Assembly (NCBI GenBank): GCA_913062625.1
Contig: CAJXWP010000024.1
Span: forward strand, 1 to 34,124
DNA: 34,124 nucleotides
Direction: 5' to 3'
Origin: an uncultured Haliea sp.
GTDB lineage: Bacteria > Pseudomonadota > Gammaproteobacteria > Pseudomonadales > Halieaceae
Position 1 is the stretch's first letter. The number at the start of each line of letters is the position of its first letter. Below, piece by piece: positions 16,071 to 23,997 of this stretch. Position numbers and translations under genes: made by a program. The notes under the pieces are model-generated. The model did no database searches and was not told where the DNA came from. It worked only from the letters and a program-made list of their open reading frames with translations.

Positions 16071-17645
16071 ATGGCCCCACGCAGTCTTTGTTTACTTCCA
16101 ATCCTGCTGATACTTCTGAGCCCGGCGGCACAGACAGCAGACGAGCGGCCTCTATTTAAAAGCCCACCTGATATCAGCAGCAAAGATGGATCGTTGACGG
16201 TCGAACTCACGGCTGAATCTCGGACAATAGAAGTTGGCGGAAAGCAGGTGACGACCTACCTCTACAACGGGCTCTTTGCTCCTCCAACGTTACACGTGCG
16301 CCCAGGCGATAAGCTAATACTGAAGCTCAACAATCAACGTGATAGCAATACAAACCTGCATTATCACGGCACCAATGTATCCCCCAAAGAACCGCAAGAT
16401 AACGTGTATATCCGCGTTGCTCCAAAAGAAAGTTATCAGTACGAGGTCGACTTTCCGAAAGATCATCCGCAGGGACTTTTTTGGTATCACCCTCATTGGC
16501 ACGGCACAACCGAGTATCAGATTGGGGGTGGGATGTCTGGATTGTTGAGCGTCGACGGTGTTTTGGACCCATGGCCCGAACTAAAGGGCATTACTGAACG
16601 AGACATCATTCTGCGCGACATCCAGATCGTCAACGGCAAGGTGCCTAATCCGCCAGATCCTGGCAACCCCACAATGCGGACCGTAAATGGGTTAGTCAAT
16701 CCTACGATTCCAATCCGTCCCGGTGAAGTTCAGTTTTGGCGAGTCGGAAACATTGGTGCAGACATTTTTTATGATCTGGAGATCGAAGGACACAAGATGT
16801 ACGAAATTGCACGCGATGGTATCCGGCACAATCAGCCGGTAGTCTATGACACGCTGCTGCTTCCAACCAGTGCACGCACTGAGTTTCTTGTGGTGGGAGG
16901 GGAAGCAGGCGAATATGTATTTAGAACACGCGAGATTGACATGGGTCCGGCGGGTGACCCGCATCCTAGAACAACGCTAGCGACGTTGGTGTCTAGTGGT
17001 GAAAAGGAAAAACATAGTATTGACCTACCGCAGGTCTTTCCTCCGTTGGATGACCTACGCGAAGTGGATGTCTCTTGTGAACGAGCCATAGATTTCTCTG
17101 AGACGAGTGACGGAAGTCAATTTTGCATAAATAACGCTGGTACCGACATGAATATTGTCAATACGACGGTGCGCATTGGCGGCGTTGAGGAATGGACGAT
17201 TAACAATTGCTCAGCAGAAAACCATGTGTTTCATATCCACCAACTACAGTTTCAAGTGATCAAGAAAAACGGCAAAGATGTGCCGTTTACAGGCCTTCAG
17301 GATACCGTTACCGTGGACTTTCGATCCGTCAATAAGGACAACGCAGATCGCTGCAAAGTCGATGAACAAGGTAATGCTTCCGACTGTACTTGCCCTACCG
17401 ACGAGGACCCATGGGGCTCGGTTGTTCTGCGTATTCCGTTCACTAACCCGATCATCGAAGGTAAGGCAATATACCAGTGCCACATCGGCGAGCACGAGGA
17501 CAATGGAATGATGTCAACCATCGAGATGTCGTCCTCTGCGGGACAGTGTGAAGCCGGCACGCCGTCGTCTATCGATAGGTTCAAGCTGTCCTCTAAAGAG
17601 CGCGCGGTGTGTAAGCCACGAGTCGCCCACGGGCACAGTATGTGA
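16071..17645 (+). CDS. Secreted multicopper oxidase
   Basis: 524 residues from ATG 16071 (AAGGAG seven bases upstream); the longer open frame to 15993 lacks a ribosome binding site. Sec signal peptide APRSLCLLPILLILLSPAAQ, then cupredoxin domains. Copper motifs in order: HYHG (residues 97-100), HPHWHG (140-145), HVFHIH (385-390) and QCHIGEHEDNGMM (469-481). The last motif is normally HCHxxxHxxxxM, so the first His, a type 3 copper ligand, is Gln here. Type 1 ligands (H385, C470, H475, M480) are intact. A Cys-rich insertion (CKVDEQGNASDCTCPTDED) precedes the last motif. Such enzymes couple oxidation of Fe(II), Cu(I), Mn(II) or phenols to O2 reduction. The Fur box favours a ferroxidase-type role; this is inference. 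Confidence 0.9.
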   Translation: MAPRSLCLLPILLILLSPAAQTADERPLFKSPPDISSKDGSLTVELTAESRTIEVGGKQVTTYLYNGLFAPPTLHVRPGDKLILKLNNQRDSNTNLHYHGTNVSPKEPQDNVYIRVAPKESYQYEVDFPKDHPQGLFWYHPHWHGTTEYQIGGGMSGLLSVDGVLDPWPELKGITERDIILRDIQIVNGKVPNPPDPGNPTMRTVNGLVNPTIPIRPGEVQFWRVGNIGADIFYDLEIEGHKMYEIARDGIRHNQPVVYDTLLLPTSARTEFLVVGGEAGEYVFRTREIDMGPAGDPHPRTTLATLVSSGEKEKHSIDLPQVFPPLDDLREVDVSCERAIDFSETSDGSQFCINNAGTDMNIVNTTVRIGGVEEWTINNCSAENHVFHIHQLQFQVIKKNGKDVPFTGLQDTVTVDFRSVNKDNADRCKVDEQGNASDCTCPTDEDPWGSVVLRIPFTNPIIEGKAIYQCHIGEHEDNGMMSTIEMSSSAGQCEAGTPSSIDRFKLSSKERAVCKPRVAHGHSM

Positions 17646-17707
17646 ACCTAGAGTTAAAGATCATCAACGTTTAAGCCAATGGGTATCGTGAGGCGCAAAC
17701 CAAGCAG

Positions 17708-17726
17708 CGTGCACTCAGTGTGCACG
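17708..17726 (+). promoter_or_regulatory. Hairpin between the multicopper oxidase and RSH genes
   Basis: CGTGCAC (17708-17714) and GTGCACG (17720-17726) form a perfect 7-bp stem with a 5-base loop. It lies in the 172-base gap after the oxidase. There is no T-tract, so it may be an mRNA-stabilising end, a weak pause or an operator rather than a terminator. Confidence 0.35.
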
Positions 17727-17817
17727 TCGTATTGCACGCTACAGTGACTGTCAGATAGCGGTATTGTCAGCGCTATTAAACAGCACCCAGCAAGATGGAA
17801 GATCAAGGATAAAAGCG

Positions 17818-19776
17818 ATGGCCAGTTTGGCGGGCATTATAGAAGCGGTAGTAGATAATCATCCTCAAGCAGATGCTGAGCTGATCGAGAGAGCCTATGC
17901 GTATGCAGCGCATGCGCAAAATGAACCGCGGAATTCATTAGAGGACAGGTGTTTTGTTCATCGCGTCGCTGTTGCTGACATTTTAGCAAACATGCGTCTC
18001 GATGCTGCTACCGTTTGCTCGGCACTGCTGCACGACGTTGTCGAAAACGGTATCGCGAATATGGGGGAAATCCACAGGGAGTTTGGAGCGGACATTGCAT
18101 TTCTTGTGGATGGCGTTACCAGACTCGATAAGTTCAGCTTTTTGCCTTACGAGGATAGGGATGAGGATGAGGAAGCCGAGAGCTTCCGTAAAATGCTGTT
18201 GGCGGCGTCCAGCGATATTCGAGTCGTACTGGTAAAACTGGCCGAGCGGCTAGACAGCATGCGGACACTTGGAGCGATAGAAGCGTGTGCGCAAAAACGC
18301 ACTGCCACAGAGACGCTAGAGATTTACGCCCCCTTGGCTGAGCGTCTAGGAATACAATGGTTAAAGGCTGAGCTGCAAGACCTCAGTTTTCGCTACCTGG
18401 AGCCTGAGGCATTCAGCGCTCTCGAGGCCACGGTGAGTAGTTTGGCCGAGAGCACTGACCACTGCGTTACTGAGCTGACCGAGCAGATAAAGAGTGTGTT
18501 GTTGAAAAAGGGACTGTCGGTCCGGGTCAGTGGTCGGCGAAAGCACCTGTATTCGCTACAACAGGAAATGCGCAACAGTCACCTAACCTTCGATGAAGTT
18601 CAGGACTTTATTGCATTTCGAGTCATCACGAATTGCGTTGCCGACTGTTATGCGTCCCTGAGCGTCATTCAATCTGAATGGGAACCGCTGCCTGAGCGTT
18701 TCAAAGACTTTATCGCATTGCCGAAGTCAAACAAGTATCAATCGTTACACACGACGGTCATCGAGCCCGGAAAGAAAGAGGTAGAGATTCAGATCCGCAC
18801 CGACAAAATGCATACAACAGCAGAGTATGGTGTCGCGGCCCATTGGTTGTACAAAGAGCATTTAGGTGGCGTCGACCCAAAGGATGTAGCTCGCTTCGCA
18901 TGGTTGCGCCAGCTTACCGAATTTCAACGTGCCGGCGGGGATGCGCCACCGGTGCGAGAAAGTCTCCCCTTTGATCCATTTCCCGAGGATGTTTATGTGC
19001 TTACACCCAAAGGCGATGTAAAGAATTTCCCGCGCGGAGCGACTCCGATAGATTTCGCCTATGCAGTTCAAACTGATTTAGGCCATCATTGTGGGGGCGC
19101 ATGGGTCAACGGTACCATCGTGCCGTTGCGGTATAAACTACAGAACGGCGACGAGGTTCATATTCTTACTCACAAGAGTAATCGGCCAAGTGAACATTGG
19201 CTTGAATTGGTTGTCACATGTCATGCTGAGTCTAGAATACGCGCCTATCTGTGCGTTGAAGATCAGCCCAAAGCGGTACGTCAGGGACATGACCTTTTGG
19301 ACAAGGAGATGCACCGACACAAAATCTCGCCGCTGCGTTTCTGGACGAGCCAGCATGCTAAAGATGTTCTTGATAGGTTGGATGCAGGTAACGCGCAACA
19401 GCTTTATGCCCGCATCGGAATCGGTGATTTGTCTATGTCTGCGGTTATGAATGCGATAAGACCACAGCACAAGGGACGTCTGCCAAAAGCAGTGTCAAGC
19501 ATCACGGAACGGCCTGTTCGGGTCGAGCGGCACTCCAGTCAGACTGACCAACTGAGTGTCGAAGGGATGAACGACGTGCCTGTCCGTCTGGCTAAGTGCT
19601 GCACGCCTATACCGGGGGACATTGTAGTCGGCTGGATCACGCACAGTCGAGTCGTGTCGGTTCACAAACAAAGGTGCCCAAGTCTATTGGAACTCGACCC
19701 TGAACATAGGGTTCAGGTGTCATGGGACGAGGCGTTTTATAACGCCGTCTCCGGCCGTTCTGTGGCTGAGAAATGA
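17818..19776 (+). CDS. Long RelA/SpoT homologue, synthetase intact, hydrolase altered, no ACT domain
   Basis: 652 residues from ATG 17818 (AAGGAT eight bases upstream); a TTG at 17764 would add 18. Domains: HD hydrolase (about 30-170), (p)ppGpp synthetase (about 230-350), TGS (391-450), helical region, CC/zinc finger (AKCCTPIPGD, C594 and C595). The protein ends there, without the ACT/RRM domain of full-length Rel, RelA and SpoT (about 700-745). Synthetase signatures are present: SGRRKHLYS, DFIAFRV, RFKD (RXKD, the bifunctional type, not RelA EXDD), YQSLHTT, EIQIRT. In the HD domain H48, H72, D73 and E76 remain, but HDVVED reads HDVVEN and KLADRLHNM reads KLAERLDSM (D to E as in RelA, N to S). 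The TGS AYAVHT motif reads AYAVQT. Probably a synthetase-biased RSH. Confidence 0.92.
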   Translation: MASLAGIIEAVVDNHPQADAELIERAYAYAAHAQNEPRNSLEDRCFVHRVAVADILANMRLDAATVCSALLHDVVENGIANMGEIHREFGADIAFLVDGVTRLDKFSFLPYEDRDEDEEAESFRKMLLAASSDIRVVLVKLAERLDSMRTLGAIEACAQKRTATETLEIYAPLAERLGIQWLKAELQDLSFRYLEPEAFSALEATVSSLAESTDHCVTELTEQIKSVLLKKGLSVRVSGRRKHLYSLQQEMRNSHLTFDEVQDFIAFRVITNCVADCYASLSVIQSEWEPLPERFKDFIALPKSNKYQSLHTTVIEPGKKEVEIQIRTDKMHTTAEYGVAAHWLYKEHLGGVDPKDVARFAWLRQLTEFQRAGGDAPPVRESLPFDPFPEDVYVLTPKGDVKNFPRGATPIDFAYAVQTDLGHHCGGAWVNGTIVPLRYKLQNGDEVHILTHKSNRPSEHWLELVVTCHAESRIRAYLCVEDQPKAVRQGHDLLDKEMHRHKISPLRFWTSQHAKDVLDRLDAGNAQQLYARIGIGDLSMSAVMNAIRPQHKGRLPKAVSSITERPVRVERHSSQTDQLSVEGMNDVPVRLAKCCTPIPGDIVVGWITHSRVVSVHKQRCPSLLELDPEHRVQVSWDEAFYNAVSGRSVAEK

Positions 19777-19928
19777 GCGACGCAATCAGTGTGCATAGCG
19801 CGCTCTGCAGCAGTCGCGACAGGGACAGCGCTGGCTGCCTCAGGGCAAAATCAATTTGGCGACAGAGGCTGTCACGGCTCGGCGTGCGGGGCCTGTCCTC
19901 AGTCGGTTTCGCTGAGCCAGTAGCGTGA
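19773..19928 (+). CDS. Possible 51-residue coupled ORF between RSH and MFS genes
   Basis: The ATG at 19773 overlaps the RSH stop (ATGA) and its TGA at 19926 overlaps the MFS GTG start (GTGA). It fills the whole 150-base gap between the two genes. The product is Arg/Ser-rich (MSDAISVHSALCSSRDRDSA, then GCLRAKSIWRQRLSRLGVRG) with no family or membrane segment. The double 4-base overlap supports real translation, or at least a coupling path to the MFS gene, which has no ribosome binding site of its own. It could also be a decayed remnant of the missing RSH C-terminus in another frame, though no ACT-like pattern is seen. Confidence 0.4.
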   Translation: MSDAISVHSALCSSRDRDSAGCLRAKSIWRQRLSRLGVRGLSSVGFAEPVA

Positions 19929-21271
19929 AGCAAGACCCTATATATGGTGTCACAGCAGTGGCCGAAGAAGACGAAAACATCGACGCCGCAGATCGCCGGG
20001 ACAGCTGGAACTATTTTATTTTTGTTTTTCAGGGAATCGTCGCAAGTGCATCGAAGTCGATTGGAAGTCCTCGTCTTCTGCTTCCTTATCTATACGTAGC
20101 AACCGGCGCGCCGGTCTTTTTAGCGGGAGCACTGATCCCGATCGTATCGGCTTCGCGACTGATTAGTCAGATCGTTGGGGCGCCCTATGTGAGCGCTGCT
20201 AGCACAAGAAAGTGGATATTATTCATCGGCTGGATGGCAGCCGCAATTGGCCTCGCTGTAGCCGGCTTAGGTGCAAGAGGCTCTAACCATTGGGCACTGA
20301 TGGCAGTCTTCATCGGTGCGTCATTAGCACTGGGTTTCTCTAAGGGTCTTAACGGTCTCGCGTTCAATGACCTAATGGCGCTCAACATTAACAAATCACG
20401 CAGAAATTCTGGAGTGTTCTTCATGTCTGCGGCGGGAGGCTTTGTTACCATTGGCGTCACGTGGTTCACGCATTATCTTTCATCGGGTGAAGACACGATC
20501 GACCATTACATTAATTTAGCGTTTAGTGCAGCCTTGGTAACTGCATTTGCCGCAGTCATTATTCTATTCTTTCGCGAGACCAGTGCTCCGATAACAGCTC
20601 GGCAGGCGAAGCACGGCACTGACGTCTCAGGCCAGTCGGTCAAGCCCAGTTTTGTTGCTCGACTGCAGAAGTTTCGCGATGTACTTCGATTAGTCTGGTT
20701 TCGTCGCTACCTGTACATGCGATGCCTGACTGCTGCTGTTGTTCTGGCCATGCCATTCTATGCGGTGCATGGCGCTACTCATCACGTCCATAAAAATGCG
20801 GCCGGGCTCAGCATATTCGTGGTGGCAACCAGCGTGGCGGCGATCATTTGCGGGCCTTTGTGGCAATGGCTGGGTAAACGATCACAGCGCTTGTCTATGG
20901 CGCTAGGATCAATTTTTGTGGGCTTGGGAGGTGTCTGGGCCTTGACGATTGAACAAGTGGAGTCACTCCAAACCGTTTTCGCTCACTCTTTGGTGTTTGC
21001 ACTGGCGGCGGGTGGGATTCAGGCTGTTAATGGTTCCCGCGTGCTGTTTTTGATCGACGCGGCACCGAAAGAAGAACTCACTTACTATGTTGCTGTGACA
21101 AACACGGTTAGTGCTGTTCTCGCACTCATTTTGGCAAGCTTCTTCGGCTATATTGCCCAAATACAGGGGGTGCACTGGCCGGTAGTCTTAGTTGTTATCT
21201 TATGCTTTATGGCGGCAGCCTATTCTTTGAGCTTAAATGATCCTCCTCCCGAGGGTGAGACAGGCACATAG
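19925..21271 (+). CDS. MFS-type transporter
   Basis: 448 residues with about 12 membrane helices, starting with a soluble acidic segment (MKQDPIYGVTAVAEEDENID). The first helices contain SWNYFIFVFQGIVASASKSI and PYLYVATGAPVFLAGALIPI; a cytoplasmic signature FSKGLNGLAFNDLMALNINK resembles the loop between helices 4 and 5 in some poorly characterised MFS permeases. A soluble loop (about 215-250) splits the two six-helix halves, followed by RRYLYMRCLTAAVVLAMPFY. GTG 19925 is the start by overlap with the preceding small ORF. It is the last gene before a strong terminator. Substrate unknown; a metal-linked or siderophore-linked cargo is suggested only by the operon context. Confidence 0.8.
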   Translation: MKQDPIYGVTAVAEEDENIDAADRRDSWNYFIFVFQGIVASASKSIGSPRLLLPYLYVATGAPVFLAGALIPIVSASRLISQIVGAPYVSAASTRKWILFIGWMAAAIGLAVAGLGARGSNHWALMAVFIGASLALGFSKGLNGLAFNDLMALNINKSRRNSGVFFMSAAGGFVTIGVTWFTHYLSSGEDTIDHYINLAFSAALVTAFAAVIILFFRETSAPITARQAKHGTDVSGQSVKPSFVARLQKFRDVLRLVWFRRYLYMRCLTAAVVLAMPFYAVHGATHHVHKNAAGLSIFVVATSVAAIICGPLWQWLGKRSQRLSMALGSIFVGLGGVWALTIEQVESLQTVFAHSLVFALAAGGIQAVNGSRVLFLIDAAPKEELTYYVAVTNTVSAVLALILASFFGYIAQIQGVHWPVVLVVILCFMAAAYSLSLNDPPPEGETGT

Positions 21272-21300
21272 TTACTGAGTCTATGTGCCTGCTCTTTTTT
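21261..21300 (+). terminator. Strong intrinsic terminator after the MFS gene
   Basis: A perfect 11-bp stem, CAGGCACATAG (21261-21271) with CTATGTGCCTG (21281-21291) around a 9-base loop, then CTCTTTTTT. The MFS stop codon TAG (21269-21271) lies inside the left arm. It marks the 3' end of the oxidase-RSH-MFS run and separates it from the convergent ferritin gene. Confidence 0.93.
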
Positions 21301-21361
21301 GCAGCTTGATATTCACATCTTCTCTGGCTGAGACGTTCCCAGCGGTCCGTTAGTTATCGTT

Positions 21362-21871
21362 TCAGCTCTGTTCGCTTTCGCTTCCGATCATCTGTTTAAG
21401 CTCGTGATCAAAGTGATACAGGCCTTGCCCATCCATTCCAATAATTCGGATTTTGTCAAGAATGGACTTGGACAACATTTCCTCTTCATGCTGCTCGGCC
21501 ACGTACCACTGCAGGAAGTTAAAGGTGGAATAGTCCTGCTCAGTAAAAGCGAGATGCACGAGCTCATTAATCTTTTTCGTGACAATGAGTTCGTGTGCAT
21601 GGGTTTTTTCAAAGATTTCCTGCACTGACGCAAATTGCGTGGGTGGGGCTGCAATTTGTCCCAGCTCAGCCATTGCGCCACATTCGTTCACATAGGTGAA
21701 TAGACGTTGCATATGATTCATCTCGTCCACTGCATGATCCCGAAGGAAAGACGCTGACCCCTCCAGTCCCTGATTTGAGGACCAGGAACTCATCTGTAAA
21801 TAAAGATTGGATGAGTAAAACTCAAGATTGATCTGATCATTGAGACACTTAATGATTTTCGTACTTAGCAT
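21362..21871 (-). CDS. ftnA: Non-haem ferritin (FtnA-like)
   Basis: 169 residues, the normal ferritin length, forming the four-helix bundle of a 24-subunit iron store. Ferroxidase-site residues are visible: E in QINLEFYSSNLYLQ, E and H in AVDEMNHMQRLF, E in THAHELIVTKKI and EQHEEEM. The C-terminal DGQGLYHFDHELKQ is typical of bacterial ferritins. No haem-ligand Met of bacterioferritin was seen. AGGGAGC lies before the ATG (21871). It is monocistronic and convergent with the oxidase-RSH-MFS run. No Fur box is seen directly upstream, as expected since ferritins are commonly controlled in the opposite direction. Confidence 0.95.
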   Translation of the reverse strand: MLSTKIIKCLNDQINLEFYSSNLYLQMSSWSSNQGLEGSASFLRDHAVDEMNHMQRLFTYVNECGAMAELGQIAAPPTQFASVQEIFEKTHAHELIVTKKINELVHLAFTEQDYSTFNFLQWYVAEQHEEEMLSKSILDKIRIIGMDGQGLYHFDHELKQMIGSESEQS

Positions 21872-22414
21872 AACTTGCTCCCTGTGCAGTGAAATAAATA
21901 ATCGGTCTTTAAATACGTTTCATTCAAAATTGCAGCAGAGCCGCTTTCCTCGGTTCTAAACCAGGAAGGAGAGTGGTTGCCCCCTTGTTAGTGGGGATTT
22001 GCCCACCTAGCAGGCGGCAAACCGAATGGACTGTTTGCAGTGCCACTTACTGGCTGATCATGACCACCATAGTTGGAGATGCCAAACTGCACGTATAGAA
22101 CCGGTCATAATGTGCACACGAACACTAATTTGGCTGGAGTAACAACTGTCTCAAAACTATAACGGCGTCGACCGCTTTAAACGTATATGCGAATGATAAC
22201 CATTAGTATTTAAAGATGCAAGTGTGTAAGCTGAAGGCCGCCGCTTGGTGGCAACCAACACGGCGCCCCCGCCTGCACAACTTTCGCGGGCGATATTCAG
22301 TAGGCTGAAAAGTCCAAGTCGGCTCTTTGCCCGTAATCGTATGACTAGGTTTTTAATTATATTTGTGGTGCATTGACTAAAAGCAGCAGCACTTTATTAC
22401 CAGAGGCGAAGACG
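21872..22414. other. Divergent intergenic region between ferritin and DUF6607 genes
   Basis: About 540 bases without a gene. It must contain the ferritin promoter on the left and the DUF6607 promoter with a Fur-like box (22194-22208) on the right. Between box and gene there are about 200 bases of leader containing several short GC-rich inverted segments (around 22235-22295). No known riboswitch was recognised. Confidence 0.6.
22194..22208 (+). promoter_or_regulatory. Fur-like box upstream of the DUF6607 gene
   Basis: The 15-mer TGATAACCATTAGTA matches 11 of 14 fixed positions of the 7-1-7 Fur consensus, flanked by AA on the left and TTT on the right. It lies about 205 bases before the ATG at 22415, so the leader is long. 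It is the third Fur-like site within 10 kb. Confidence 0.5.
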
Positions 22415-23545
22415 ATGGCGGCAAAAAAATGGCGAACGGGTGTAATGGTAATGGTGTTGGGAACAGTGTTCGCGTCGCGTGTGGTCATGTCAGATGACAT
22501 TAGCGTAAATGAACCACGGCAGTTCACATTTTCTTGGCCGTATACAGATAAAACTGACATGGCACCACGGGGAGGGAGCAGTCGCGGAGCGCCTGTAGGG
22601 CTGGCGAAGTCCACAGGAGAACAGTGGACTCGTCTCAGGGCGCCTGGACTGACAGATAAAGAACGCGACCGCTTCGCTATTCTGGCAATGGCAGGGCCCT
22701 ATCGAGCGAGTTTTGACTTTATCGAAACAATCGGGTTCGTTGAGGGCTATGTTCCTGCTGCGCCTTACCAAAGTTGGGGTACGGAGTTTGTCTACGTAGT
22801 GACAGACGAGCCTGACTTTATAAGTTTACAGCACATTATGGTACTTAGATTCGACTCTAGCGATGGGACGCCTGCGGAACCTATGGTCATTAAGCACTGG
22901 CGACAGGATTGGCGCTATGAGCAGCGGCGGATGCATACCTTTCATGGCAATCTCACCTGGAAGCTCGCTAAACAGTCACGCGCGGAGTCCAGAGGTCGGT
23001 GGGTTCAGTCCGTATATCAAGTGGATGACTCACCCCGCTACATGGCTGCTGGCCGCTGGCAACACCGTGCTAATTTTTCCAGTTGGACCAGCGATGAGAC
23101 ATGGCGTCCTTTACCGCGGAGAGAATTCAGTGTGCGCAATGACTACGATGCTCTTATTGGAACGAATAGACATACTATAACGCCTAGCGGCTGGGTTCAG
23201 GAGGAGTTCAATTTGAAAACGGTCCTAGACGATGAGGGCGCAGTTAGTGAGATTTTGGCGCGGGAAAATGGTGTAGCGCGGTATGAGCGTATCAGCGGCT
23301 ATGACTGGCGGGCGGGCGATGAGTACTGGAAGCGAACAGCGGATTTTTGGGCGATCACGCGGGACGTGTGGGCTAACTATTTGCAAGATGAACACACCCT
23401 CAGGATTCGAAAGACCGAGGAGGGTATACCGCTATATGCGGCTATGTTCGAAATGGCCGAAAGTTCACAAACTGCAAACCTAGATTCTAACGCTACCCGC
23501 GATGCGATTAGACAAATGCTGCAGCGCTATATAGACGAAAGTTAA
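22415..23545 (+). CDS. DUF6607 family exported protein
   Basis: 376 residues from ATG 22415 (AGAGGCG nine bases upstream); a TTG at 22373 would add 14. The N-terminus AAKKWRTGVMVMVLGTVFAS is a signal peptide. Family-like blocks are FDFIETIGFVEGY, DFISLQHIMVL, PMVIKHWRQDWRYE, WVQSVYQVDDSPRYMAAGRW, PLPRREFSVRNDYDALIGTN and GWVQEEFNLKTV. The role of this family is not established; members are periplasmic or lipid-layer associated and I recall them near iron and TonB genes. The Fur-like box upstream fits iron-limited expression. No stop or frameshift. Confidence 0.82.
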   Translation: MAAKKWRTGVMVMVLGTVFASRVVMSDDISVNEPRQFTFSWPYTDKTDMAPRGGSSRGAPVGLAKSTGEQWTRLRAPGLTDKERDRFAILAMAGPYRASFDFIETIGFVEGYVPAAPYQSWGTEFVYVVTDEPDFISLQHIMVLRFDSSDGTPAEPMVIKHWRQDWRYEQRRMHTFHGNLTWKLAKQSRAESRGRWVQSVYQVDDSPRYMAAGRWQHRANFSSWTSDETWRPLPRREFSVRNDYDALIGTNRHTITPSGWVQEEFNLKTVLDDEGAVSEILARENGVARYERISGYDWRAGDEYWKRTADFWAITRDVWANYLQDEHTLRIRKTEEGIPLYAAMFEMAESSQTANLDSNATRDAIRQMLQRYIDES

Positions 23546-23997
23546 AATATTTAGGTTACGGCCTTCCGATACTGTGCGCGGTTGTGGTGCGTGCGGGACA
23601 TAAAAGGCTCTTTTAAGCGGCAATATCCGCACTTTCAGTGCCCAACTACCATCGGCCTCGAAATCACGCCGCTATGCCCTATAGGTCATCGCAGCTTTTG
23701 TCGGCGTCATGAGCAGGCGACTGCTATAACAACACCGGGCATGGATTCTTGCGCGCCTTAAGGCGGGAATGACAGCAACATACCCCCGACAAGCGCGTTG
23801 CGAGCGTGATGTCACGATAATCAATGACGCTAGAGTGCCATCTTCAGGGATGAGACCGAAAAGGTGCGAGTCGATTTTCTGCCAATGGTCTCTCTAATTT
23901 GCCAATACTTTAAACCCCTGCTTCTGTGGGCAGCTGTTCAATAATAGTGCAGTCAATATGATCGGGAAGCACATGCCGCTTCGGGCTGCGCGATAGC
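23546..23997. other. Gene-free stretch with a REP-like palindrome
   Basis: About 450 bases between the 3' ends of the convergent DUF6607 (plus) and GST (minus) genes. The only notable element is the REP-like palindrome at 23741-23775. No terminator with a T-tract was found. Confidence 0.5.
23741..23775 (+). repeat. REP-like palindromic element (single copy in window)
   Basis: The stretch starts ATGGATTCTTGCGCG and ends GGCGGGAATGACAGC around the 12-bp palindrome CGCCTTAAGGCG. It has the ATGGATTC...GAATGACA layout of dispersed REP-type elements in many gammaproteobacteria. It lies between convergent genes, the usual place for such elements. No second copy was found in the window. Confidence 0.4.
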
